A DNA stretch of 64,000 bases from Hybos culiciformis (lineage: Eukaryota; Arthropoda; Insecta; Diptera; Hybotidae), in assembly GCA_964007475.1 (NCBI GenBank), contig OZ023274.1:74907303-74971302 (forward strand). The letters run 5' to 3'. Under the pieces are notes generated by a model. It was given only the letters and a program-made list of their open reading frames with translations, searched no databases and was not told the DNA's origin. Position 1 is the stretch's first letter; each line of letters opens with the position of its first letter. Both the position numbers and the translations under genes were made by a program. Of this stretch, positions 50,197-62,600 are shown one piece after another.

Positions 50197-53100
50197 ATGC
50201 AAGTGAAAGAAATTATTTGTCATCAATATTTAACTGCTGCTGCTGAAACCGGAATGAAGATAGGCCACCGCCCAAACATTATTTTTAATTTTAATAAAAC
50301 TATATTTTTTAATTTAATTATTTTTATTAATTTATTTAATTTTATACCACAAATTTTATGTGACGAAAGTAATTTGGAATCTTTTCAATTTTATTATATT
50401 GGTAAACAAAAATAAATTCTTTCTAACAAAAACAAAAAAAAAATTAATTCAAGAGCTTAGGCGAACTAATAAATTATACTGTCAGAAGTGCACAATAAAT
50501 GCATTCCGTAATCCGTGCCTGCGTAGAAATTTTAATGTTATTATCTACATAGGTTCACCGTTCACCACTTACCCATTCGAACTAGACTACTTGATTATTT
50601 ATCGGTACACATTTTTCCATTGTTAGCCTCTATACCTACAGCCTACCTACCTAACACCACCCAAGTACCCACCTTATATCACCTACCTTATACCTACCTA
50701 GACCTACCTTATACCAACAACATACCTCCCTTATGTCAACAGATTTCAGTTGTCAATGTTATTTTCATGTACCTATCTACCCTACTCCCAAATTTAAGAT
50801 ACCTAGCCCTACAAATTAATAGGTACCTTATCTTTCTATAATGATGTGTTAAGCTTAAAATGCTATTTTGTTGGTTTTTCTTTAATGACATTAACTTTTT
50901 CGATTGTGAATTTAAATCTAGAATTAATGAAAGAGAAAAAAGTTATATATATATAATATTTCTTAGATCACATAAAAATCAGCATTAAATATAATGAATC
51001 ACTAAACTATCTTCTTAAATGTTAACTTTAAGTATATGTATCTATAATCCAGAATTCAGTAGGTATTCTTAATTACAAATTTCAATTAATAGTTGTAATG
51101 GAATTTTTAAGCAGAAAAATAGGTATATATACCTACCTACCTCTATCGCTTTTCTTTATTATTTAAAGAATTTGCTGATTTAAGTTTTTATTTTATTTAT
51201 AACTTCTCGTTTTACTTTTATGATTTGAAATCAATGTGGTATTATTTTTAAAACTAATAAAGAATATCTATTATACTAAGATAAGTTTAATTTTTTTTTA
51301 CTTAATATTAAATTAGTTATCTGATTTCTTTCATATATTTTATATAGATACCTACTTACTTTTAGAATTTATATTCTAGACTTGATTATTCCTTAAAAAT
51401 AGATTGTTATTAGGAATAAAAAAATAATTGTACAATAATTGTTTATTTCGATTTATTAATTTTAAATTTCATTTTGTTGGCAAAAATTCGTAGTTAGTAT
51501 AATTTAATTTCACTTTCTGTTGATAGTTTTAGTTATGAATCAATTTCAGGCAAAAAGTATTTGTGTTAAAATCTAATACCTACCTATTGACTTTGATATA
51601 ATTTCTTGTCAGTCTTTTACTAAATGTTTATTGAATTTTGAACTAATTTTACATTTGAATAAACATTTATATTTTTTTTTTCATTTTCAGGTTGTTTTGA
51701 GATTCCAATTCAATTGCTAAAGAATTCCGTTATTACTGGCAACGTTGATGGATGCATATTGTTTTGTGAAAGAAGTTATTTTAGGTAAAATTAATGTTAA
51801 TGTCATTGGATGTTTTAAGATTTATTCCAAGATTCTTATAATCTGTTTTTTAGTGATAAGTTCAAATGCTTTAAGTTGTGTACATAACAGATTATCTAAA
51901 TTCCTACTAGAAGTAGAGCTTGTGTTGTCTTATTAATATATAGACAGTATATTATAGTTTTATCACTATTATAAACTTCTAGTATTTTTCCGGTCATTAT
52001 AATTAAATTCATAAAAATTCAATAAAAAATAACAAATGAACATACAACGACCCTTAAATTTGTTAATAATGCGTTTTTTGTAAGAGTGATGATAAATGAA
52101 AGCTTAAAACGTATTTTAATTGATGGGGTTCTTAATTGAATTTAAAAACAAAAAATTGCAGAAACCACAAAAGAGTTTAAAATTTGTAATGAAAATATAC
52201 CTAATACATTTTCAACTTTTGCAAATGTAAATATCTTAAATTTTTCTGATCAATATCAATCAATATATTGGGCGCTATGCTGAAGTATTATCATTATCCT
52301 ACGGTGGCGCGGCGTATTCGGTCATTGATCCAATACCCACCTCCAGCTGATTCAATACATCTTTATAACTTTAAGAATCAGCCGCAAACCGCACTGGTAT
52401 GAAAACTTTGGTGGGAGGGGCTGTATCTCCAAAACGAGAAACTTCCAAAATAAAAGCTATTAAATTTGGGGATTTGGGAGCCGCCTCTACCCCCTCTCCA
52501 AATTTCAGCCTAATAGGGCTTGTGCACATAAACTGAAGTATCACCTTTAATTTTTACCCATTTTTATAATTTTCTTATTTCTGTAATACTCAGTTTAATA
52601 AAGTTTTTTTTAAATACCGCCAATAATGATCGTAATAAATTTTTTAGATATGCTGTATTATCCCCAGATGATCGTTGTTCATGTTCTAATGAACTTCTAT
52701 CAGACAAAGAGAAATTGGAAATAAGTCTTTGCAGTATTAGATGTAGCAAAAATAAAAGCCATTTTTGTGGTGGTCCTGATGGGTAAGAATACTCTAAAAT
52801 AAAACTTAATTACTCTTTTGATTATTTCTTTTAATGATTATTTATTTTTATATTCCTTTTTTAATTCCAGAATGGCATCCTATTATACAACTGGATTATC
52901 TGGATCACCGAAAAATCTTCGAGTATCAAAGAGTTCTGAAAATAGTTTAGATCTTGAATGGGACAAAACTAGAAAAGAGGATCAAGTTACAACATTTTCA
53001 ATAAAAGCTCAAGTTATAAAAACATTTGCTAGTTATCCAATTTTAATGGAACGAGAATGGACTCTGGAACGAAATGAAAGTCGATTTTCATTGAGTGATT

Positions 53101-55661
53101 TACATCCAGGAACTACTTATAATGTTTCTATATCAGCTTGGTGTGCAGGACAAGATTGTGGTACAAGTACCATTGTAACAGACACTCAAATAGGAGGTAA
53201 ATAATTTTACAAGTGCATAAATTTATAAAAATATGTATAAATATCGTACAATATTTTTAAAATTTTAGAACCAGATCCACCGCCATCAGAACCCCGAATC
53301 CTCAATAGAACAGAACACACCTTAACTGTTGAACTGAAGCCAGCCTTAAATAATAATGGTCCGATATCTTTTGTTCGAATTATTGTACATATAATGGATG
53401 ATTTGATAGTTCAAAATTTTGATCCAGAACTTTTGGGAAATTATAATCGTTCAAAATTAGATGGTGTTTCTTATTATATAACTGCTGAGCAAAGATTTAA
53501 TGTAAATGTGACAAAAAAAAATTGTTTTCGAATTAATATTATCATTCCATAATATATCTTTAAAATTTAAATTTAATCTTTGATTGAAATTTATTAATTT
53601 CCATATTTTATTTTTGTTCCAGAATAATACAATTGATTTTTTAGTCGGTGATGGTTTCAATTATCGTGGGTTTTATAATGCCCCGTTGCCACCAAACTCC
53701 CATGCTCATGTACTTTTAGGTTATATTAGCGTTCATAATGGTATTAGTAGAACTAAATATTCTTCAGCTTCACACGAGCAACATGAAAATTTAGGAATAA
53801 TTTTTCATGATCATATTGAAGATAATAAAGATGAGCCCTCTATTCTAGCTCTTAGCATAGCTTGTGTTATATTCGGAATATTGTTAATTTTTAGGTAATT
53901 TGTTTTTTAAATGTTTATTGTCATGATAAAAAAAATTGTTATAATTTTAGTATAATTGCATATGCAGTGCTTCGTTATAAAACTAAACATAAAAGGCAAC
54001 GACTTTCAGATATGCATGAGCTTACACTTCAAGGTCCCATGGTTGAAATGGTAATTATTTAATTTGTGATGAAATAAATAACGAGATTATTTAATTTATT
54101 CACAATCCTGTAATTTGTAAATAATTAACGCGAGTAAAAAAGTTGAAATTCTGTCGAAGATGGTACTCAACACCGTAAACATTTAAACAAACGATTGGCG
54201 GCAATAACGCGCGTTAGTTATGCTGAGTGTATATTCGGTTTAAATAAATATATATTTTTAAATAAATTTACGTACATTTATATTAAAAAAAAACTTACCT
54301 GTTAAATTTAAAAATTTTGTTTTTTAGGAAAACGGAGGATTTACATCTGATGAATTTGCGAAAGGAGATTTTAAAACTCAATTGAATAACTTAGTCGATA
54401 ATTTAGATGGCTCTCAGAAATTTGCAAGAAACACTATTCGCTTAAATATAAATCATATAATTGGAAAAGGTAAATTTGGCGAAGTTTTAACTGGCAAACT
54501 CTATACAAGCTCCCAGGGAATCGATTGCGAATGTCATGTTATTTCTGATGATATGGAATACCCAGAACAAAACGATTTTTTACAAGAATTCGATCAATTA
54601 ATACGTTTAACGCCTCATGATAAATTTGTTCATTTTTATGGTATCTCGGCTAGCCTAGATTGGCTTTATATAGTTTTCGAAAGGTATTCTATGTCTCTAA
54701 AAAATAAATTGATTCAAAGTAGAGTGCCACAAGCAGTAAATAGTACTCGTTTTTCCACTCTGTCTGAAGAAACTGTAATTCAATGGATTTACGAAATATC
54801 TGTAGCAATGGAATATTTAGAAGTTAATAAGGTAATTTAGTTAATTATTAAAATAATTCATAAATCTCTGTGAAACAAGTGCAAAAGAAAATACATTTAA
54901 AATAAATAGTGCGGAAGCTTTTATAGGAGTAAACTTATTTTCTCAAAAAAAATCTTTAGTTCGTTATTCAATTTCGAATATTTTTTAATTGCGTCTACGT
55001 GCGGATTTCTACTTCTGCTTAAGATCATAGTTTCACATATAATATATAATGTAATAATATAAACATTTAGAACGGTTATTATTATTATTGCTTTAGAAGG
55101 CTCAATCAACAAAAATTTCCTCTTTCAGTTATTTTATTAATTGTTTTAATTTGACTTTTTTTTTAGGGTGTTCACAAAAAATTATGCTCATATAATGTTT
55201 ATTTAAGTGATTCAAATCACATCAAAGTATCATTATTTGGACCACAAATACCAGTTATTGGAGATGATGAAAGTAAAGCTATAGATCCCAAGCGTTGGCA
55301 GTCTCCAGAAACTTTGCTTTATAATCATTATTCAATAAAATCAGATGTTTGGTCTTTTGCATGTGTGGCTTGGGAATGTGTTACGCTGGGAGGAACATTA
55401 TATCCTACGATAGCTTCACAAGATTTATTGCAACGCATCAAAAATGGTGCTAGACCAGAGCAACCAAAATTTTTATATAGCGATTTATATCAGCTATTGT
55501 TGAATTGCTGGCAATTAGAACCGAGTGAGAGGCCCGATTTTGAAGAGATTGCTTTCAATATTAGACAAATATTAACATCTCCCCGGCATACTATTAAATT
55601 TGACCGTGTAGATAATATAACGATTCCGTATTATTTACCATTGTTAGAGGCGACATGTTAA
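50197..55661 (+). CDS. Wsck: Wsck: WSC-domain, fibronectin-III membrane protein with inactive tyrosine-kinase domain
   Basis: Nine exons: 50197-50401, 51691-51784, 52648-52782, 52871-53196, 53269-53501, 53623-53894, 53951-54050, 54328-54831 and 55167-55661. They sum to 2364 bases and 787 residues, close to fly Wsck (791), with all phases consistent. Order of parts: hydrophobic signal segment (about residues 38-60); WSC domain (about 66-142; YIGCFEIPIQ, FRYAVLSPDDRCSCSNE, FCGGPDG); fibronectin III repeats in exons 4 and 5-6; extracellular block with FYNAPLPPNSHAHVLLGYIS; membrane segment PSILALSIACVIFGILLIF onward (about 403-428) with a basic stop; and a kinase-like domain (about 475-780). The glycine loop GKGKFGEV is kept. 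The VAIK lysine is absent, HRD is HKK and DFG is LFG, so catalysis is not expected. An alternative start is the ATG at 50254, which would give a more typical signal peptide. Confidence 0.93.
50402..51690 (+). other. Wsck intron 1
   Basis: 1.3-kb intron with a dense cluster of TACCTACC / CCTACCTTATACC motifs at about 50629-50725 and 51127-51142. No gene seen. Confidence 0.6.
52380..52545. repeat. Copy of palindrome A family in Wsck intron 2 (partial)
   Basis: It contains GTATGAAAACTTTGGTGGGA, GGGGCTGTATCTCCAAAACG, GAGCCGCCTCTACCCCCTCT and the tail GCACATAAACTGAAGTATCA. It is the same block order as the element at 22600-23480 but diverged, so it is probably an older copy. Confidence 0.75.
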
Positions 55662-56646
55662 TCAAAGAATTTGTTAAATTTGTAGAAAATGTTATTAGTT
55701 AGGCTTCATAAGCAACTTGTTTATATTAAAAAACAATTTATTTTCTACACCAGTGTACAACATTTAACATAAAAATTTAAACACATTTATAAAATTGAAT
55801 CACAATTGTTCACAATGAAAATTATTTTCCATTCAAATTCTTATTTCATCCTTCGAGCGGTATCCAAACAAAAACACATAATATAATAAATTTGAGCATA
55901 ATTCAAGTTTTATTGAATAATATTAATTTATTTAATTTTTTTTCGTTGTTAATCGTTAATACGCATAAATACGCATAAAGTAGGCAACTATTTTTTTTAG
56001 CATAGCAAGAAATAATTCACAAAAAATTTTTAATTTTTAATTATAAACTATAAATTATATAATGTAGCACAATATAAAATTGTAATAACTCAACTACGTA
56101 GACAGTTCGTGCCTTAAATATTTTTCACTAGATTATTTTTGTTTTGTTTTTATAGATAAGATACATAGCATTATGATGTTTGTAAAAAAAATTAGCAATA
56201 AATTTTAAAATTTGAAATAAATATTTATTTCAATAATTACGAATTTTCTTTTTAGATATTTGAAATTAAGTATAAGTTTTATGATAATGATGTACGGACT
56301 TTTTTATAAAATTTCTTTCATTTATTGATTGAAGACTGCGCAATAAAAAATATTAATTTTATTGTAATCAATTATATCAAATCATGATTAAATAAATCCG
56401 AATAAATCCCTTAATTAATACAGATTTTTTGTGAATACATATATTTTAATGTTACATAAGGCGTTGAAACGCAAAGTAGTGATTCGCTCCATTTTATTTT
56501 TGGTAATTATATTAATTAAAAATGCATTATTTTATTTTTTATATTTTTTTTTTATTTAAAAAAATAATTCAACATTAAAAAATTTCTAAAATTTATATAC
56601 TTAATTAAAACAATATTTAATTAATATAATAGCTAATAGTTACTCA
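55662..56646. other. Intergenic, between convergent Wsck and midasin
   Basis: A+T-rich, expected to hold the two 3' untranslated regions. No other feature seen. Confidence 0.6.
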
Positions 56647-59600
56647 TTATTGGTCGCTATTAACAAGCTCAAACCATTGGCGCATTGCTTCGCTGAGAAC
56701 TATTGGTAGCTGATTCAAGTCACGAACAATTACATAATATGGGAAAGGGAAAGTATCCAAATAGGACTTCATTGTAACTTTACCATCTGATGAAAAAATT
56801 GGTTCTCGTATATCTAATATTGAATGTTTATTCTCTGGATTGTCAATAATTATATAAACAAGGAACATTCTTTGTAATCTAGCTAGCTTTACAGAATTTT
56901 TCACCTATAAAAAAAATTAAATATAAAATTTTTTTTTTCATAGTGTCTTATTACAATTCATTTCAATGTACTAAAATAGCAATGAGAAGTTTTAAAAAAA
57001 AATTTTTAAAAGCGGAAAACAAATTTATTAATTGAATTCTTTATTCAATAATATTATTTTCTGTACATATTTGCTTCAAGGGCCGCTCTTTATCAACAAA
57101 TCATTATAAAAATCTTTTTGTGAAGAATAATTTACCTTTTGCTTTCCTTCACTGAAAATATTGCGACCATCACTTAATACAAGTACTAGATTTTCAAATA
57201 TTCCATTATCTGATGAAGAATTTCCTTCTTCTAAATTAATAGTTCTTATAAAATCTAATAATTCTGCTATCCTGCTTTGACTTTGTTCAAAATTTAAAAA
57301 TTTTATTAATTTTGGTCCATCAAATTGTTCCGAATGATTTAAAATAATTTGCGGTGCTTCTCCAAATGACACAATATTTAATTTTCCACTTTCTAACAAA
57401 GTTAATGCTTGTGAAATTAATGAAATCGCTTGAAGTGTCAAATCTTTTGAATTATTATGATGCATCGATTTAGAATCATCAATGGCTATAGAAATTTTAT
57501 AATCACGTTGAGCTGGTTTAGTTCTCCTTAACCATATTTTATCTTTTCGAAATTGTGACGCAATATAGGGAATGATTTTTTTCATATTGATTCGACGCCC
57601 AGTTCTGTAATCACCTTTCAAACGAGTACATTTTGTGGGCTCAAGTATCAATCTTAGCTGTTCACACAATTCGCGAGCATTGGCCGACATTTTTCCTGAA
57701 ATTTCTTGCCAGTATTCAAATTCTATACTTCCGGGCTGGTTCTAGGATTATAGGAAACGTATCAAATTAGATTTAACAAAACAATTACTTAATGGGGAAT
57801 AAAGTAGTTTATTGTGACAAAAAAAAAGGTGAAGTTATTTCAGATTTTAGATTAAATTATAAAATTTGAGTTATTTCTACATTTCTTTATTTAAATTAAT
57901 TTTCTAACTTACGATTTTTTGATTAAACAACTGATTTTGATACATTTTACGAAGCTGCAACTCTTCGTTAGTTGATATTTCATAAGACGGACTATTATCG
58001 AAAACAATTTCTTGTCTAAAATAATAGAAATATTAAGTTTAATTTGCTTCAAAATAAAAAAATAATAATAATTACATGCAATGCGCTGATGTTTCATCAG
58101 ATCTAGATACATGATGTGTATCTACAATATCACCTTCGACTTCAATGGGTTCTTGTGTTTCACATTTTTCTTTTGCTTTTTCTGTTTTAGAAGGATTATC
58201 AGATTTCTTTTGATCACGATTTTTTTCAGAAATTAATTTCTCAATTTCTTCTACATTTTCCTCAAAATTTTCTTCATTTTCGTCCATAAAGTCTTGATTA
58301 ACATCTTCGTTCTCAATATCATCTTGTTTTTCTGTTTCTTTTTCTAAATCAAGAACATTTTTCGACTGTTCTTCGGTTGCTGTGTCTATTGTAGTTTTAT
58401 CATTTTTCTTCGCTTCTTTTATGTGTTGATATTCATCGGCAGAATCATTGTCGTCATCGCCGTCGCTGCGAGTTTCTGATTCATCATTATTTTTAATTTT
58501 GTCAACAGTTTTCAATTGGTTTACAGTATTTTTATCCTTTTCAGCTAAAGTCCGTTCTTCGTTTGCTTTATTAAGTTTATTTTTTTCTTCATTTTTCATA
58601 TTATTTTTATTTTTATTATCAAGATTTGTTTTCTTCGAATCCGTTACAGCTTGATGTCCCTTTTCGGTATCTTCATTTTCTGCTTGACCAATACCATCTT
58701 TTTCGTTTCCAGTATCTTGCTCATCTTTAGATGTTTGTTCCGATTGTTCTTTTTCCGAATTTTCAACTTGATCGGACGACCCTGTCTGCTTTTCTTCTAT
58801 AACTGTCTGAATATTATCTTCTTTTGATGTATTCTTATCTTTTGATTCGCTATTTTCTCCAAGGGGATTCGTTTTATTTTCCAATTCCTCATTATCTTCT
58901 TCTTCCTTTTCATTTTCTTCTAACTTTTCATTGGCTAAACTATTTTCAACTTCATTGTCTTCATGATCATTATTTTGGTTATCGTTTTCATTCGGATTAT
59001 TGTCCTCTACTAAACCGGCTTCTGGATCAGGCTCATTTTCAGATTCTGAATCATTAAACTCGCTATTTTTCTCGTCATTATTCTTTTCAGTATCGTCTTC
59101 TTCATTCACGTCATCGTTAATTTCCATTTGTTCCTTCATTTTATCAATATCGAACGGATTTTCTCCTTCATCTCCATTATTTTCTTTTTCATTTCCATCT
59201 TCATCTAAATTAAAATTTTCATCTAAATTCATTTCCTCAGCTTGAGGTGGTTCTTCCAATTCGTTATGATAAGGGTTAATTTGATTATCATCTCCTTCTA
59301 AATCCTTTATTTCATCAATGTCTTGTTTATTTTTCTCTTTATTACTGGTGTTTGTAGCATCTAGCCCGTTTTCTTGCTGATTCTGTTGATCATCTGTGTT
59401 GTTTGCCACATCATTTTCTGAATTTATCTCATTATGTTGATCATTTTCTTCATTATTTCCTTTACCGTTGTCATCTTCATTCAAATTTTCATTATCCTGT
59501 TCATCTTCTTCATCATTATCAGATCCCCAAATCTGATCATCTAAGCGTTCACAATTTTTATCAGTCTCACCCATTTCTTTATCTAAGTCACCATCATCTT

Positions 59601-62600
59601 CATTCTCAGATTTATCATTTTGGTCTTCATCAGGTTTATCAACATCTTGCATTTCAGCATCAAAATCTTCAGACATTTCTATACCATTTTTTTCTTCATC
59701 ACATTTTGAATTGTTTTCTTCGTTTTTATTATCTTTTCGATCTTCTGGTCGCTTTGCGTCATCTAATTGATCCTCGTTTTCGATCTTATCGGATACGTCG
59801 TTTTCACCACTCAAACCGTCTTCTAGTCCGAATCCACCATTTTTAGATTGATCATTATTTTTAATTTCACCTTCTTCGTCTTGCATTAAATCTGCTGGAA
59901 TACAAAAACCTTTCGAACCCAACTCTATGAATACAGTAAGCATCACAGATAGCATTTTACTTGTGATTTTGTGGGCCCCTAATTGTTGAAAAATAAAATA
60001 ATCTCCAATTAAACTATATTGCTCTAAAATTGGTAATATCTTTATAGATTTTTGAATAAGCTGAGTTTTATTATTGAAATTTTTTTCATATTTAATGCAT
60101 AATAAAATGTTTGATATTTTTTGATATATTTTTTCAATATTCAAATTTATTATATCATTTTGCAATTCTTTGAATATTTTTAATTTTAAATGACTATCTT
60201 GAATTTCCTCTTCCAATTCCTTATCGGGTGTTTTCCTAACTGAATTTTCACTGGAAAGTTTTTCCGAATATTTTTTGTACAATTTTTGAATAGATATTAA
60301 AATTAAATGAACAACATTCTCAAGTTCTAAGTTAACATTTTCAAGTGTAATTATATTATCCGTATTGAGCTCTTTCAAAGGTGGTTTAGTTAAACATTTA
60401 AGTAAATCAGACAATGAGTCAAGAGAAAACTTTTCCAATATATAAGTAATATCCATAACTAAATTTTCTTTAATTTCCATATAATTTTCTATAATTGTTC
60501 CACACAGAAATTTTGAATCATTAAATTTTTTCAAATCCTCAAGACTCATTTTGCAAGTTTGGATAATTTTTTGTGATTTTTCAAAAACTTCTTTGTACAA
60601 ATCAGAATCTTTCACTAGTGCTGGATTCATCACAGCCATTGTTGTTAAATTAACAGTTTCGGGAGCACATTTTATAAACAATTTAAATTGCTCAAAAACG
60701 AATAAAATTTTATTAAATGAATATTTTAATTGAAGAAATTGATCATCTAATTCCAAAAAATTTAAACCATTATTGGACATGAAGTAACTCCGTAAATTTT
60801 GTAAATCAACACAAACTTGTTGTAAATGATGCGCGTCTAAAAGAGAATTACTAAGTAATTTTCGTTGATTTTGAACCAATAAAAACATGTCAATTGAAAA
60901 TCCTTTCATTCTATCAATATTGGCAGGACCAATCTCACTTTGTGGTTGCAATATTATGTTTTGTAGTTGTTTAAGTTTAAATATACATTTACCATAATAT
61001 AAATTTAAATTTTTACTTAAATAATTCAAATTTTGGCTTAATTTTGTTTTAAATATATTTTGAACAGAAAATGGTTTAATATGAAAATCGTTAATATCTT
61101 CATTTCCTCTGGTTGACACTTCCATCAAACCAGTTTTAAAATTCAAACCAAGTTTGCTTAAAGTTTTGAATAAGTCCGACAGAGCTTTACGTTTTTGCTG
61201 ACAGATAGTTTTCGCTTGAAGAATTTGCTTTGGCCGTTCTTGAATTCGATCTATTTCAAGTTTTCTTAAATAATCACAATTTTCAATTTGATCGAACAAT
61301 AACAAATCTAGCGCATAAATAAGGGAAGGATACTCAGCATTTGAAAGCATTGTTTGTGTGATACTTCTGGCAGTAATATGAAGTTTTTCTAAACGATTTA
61401 ATATTGAGTTGTCATTTACTGTGATGATTTCTTCTTTTTCCGACGATGATTTCTGTTTTCGGGGTGATGATATAAAATTTTTAACATCTATCATGTAATA
61501 TTTAATTTTTGATTCATAGCGAAGAATTTTTCCCCCTTTTTCATTGTGATCAAAATTATATTCTTTACTTTGATTAGGATTTACTTGAAATACCGCTGAA
61601 ATTTTAACTTTCAATTCAGTTTCAAATTGTTTGCAAAATTTATTTAAATTTCGATGAACTTTAGCGACATTATTTCTCATACTAAAATATGATAAATCTT
61701 TATTGTAAGACTCAATTTTCACAAATTCACGTAATTTCTTTTCTATTGGTATTTTCATCTGTTGTTTTTTCTCATTAATTTCATCTGCAAATTGGGAGTA
61801 ATAAATTTCTAAATTCAATAAAATTGAAATTAATGTTTCTTTCTTGTTCACATTTTTACTAATGTAAGTCAAATAAAATGCAAATGACTTCAATAATTTC
61901 AATCGAATTAGATAGTCCCCGTAATTTGATGATTCCATAAATTGTTGCAGAATTGTGACAATGTCATTTTCTTGAATTCGTTTCTTGTCTGCTGTTTCGA
62001 TAAAATTTTCTAAAATTTGAATAATAGTTTTAGAAAACAAAAATTTTTGAAAATATCTAACTATGTAAATTTTGCCTAATTTCTTTTTTTTTAAGAATAT
62101 TTCGAGAGAACATGTTACAAATAGAGATCTAGGTTTAACAAACATTGAATTTTGTTCTTAATTATATAAATATAATATATACTGCGCCTAAAACTAAAAT
62201 GCAAATTTCAAATAATAAATACTGAACTCACCATCCTCAATTTTTTTTTCAATATCATTGAAATTAACATAATTTGAATCAATTTCATTTAAAAACTCAT
62301 GCAGCAAATTATAAATGAAAAACCAATATTTATAAGCATTTGCTTCGACCTTTTCTTGAGTTTGGGTTAAACAATTACGCCAAAATTGCAGCTCAGATTT
62401 TGTCCACTTTTGTACAAATTCAGCAACTTTAATTTCTAAATTTATCATATTGTTATTTTTATGAGCAACTTCATTCCATTGTGAAATTTTTTGTCTTAAA
62501 ATTTGAAATCCTGTATTGAATCGAGCAATCGATGATGTTGAAGGTAAATGTCTAATTCTGTTGATAACTAAATTGATATCATTTAATACAGCATGATCAG

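Noticed and set aside
58448..59846. Plus-strand open frames opposite midasin
   Set aside because: Antisense shadows of the Asp/Glu/Asn-rich hinge; composition (Ser, Phe, His, Leu) is explained by the complement.
62010..62145. Extension of the large midasin exon up to an ATG at 62145
   Set aside because: The upstream exon ends in phase 1 at 62232 and the acceptor at 62010-62011 restores the frame exactly; the extension text is A+T-rich and unlike midasin.
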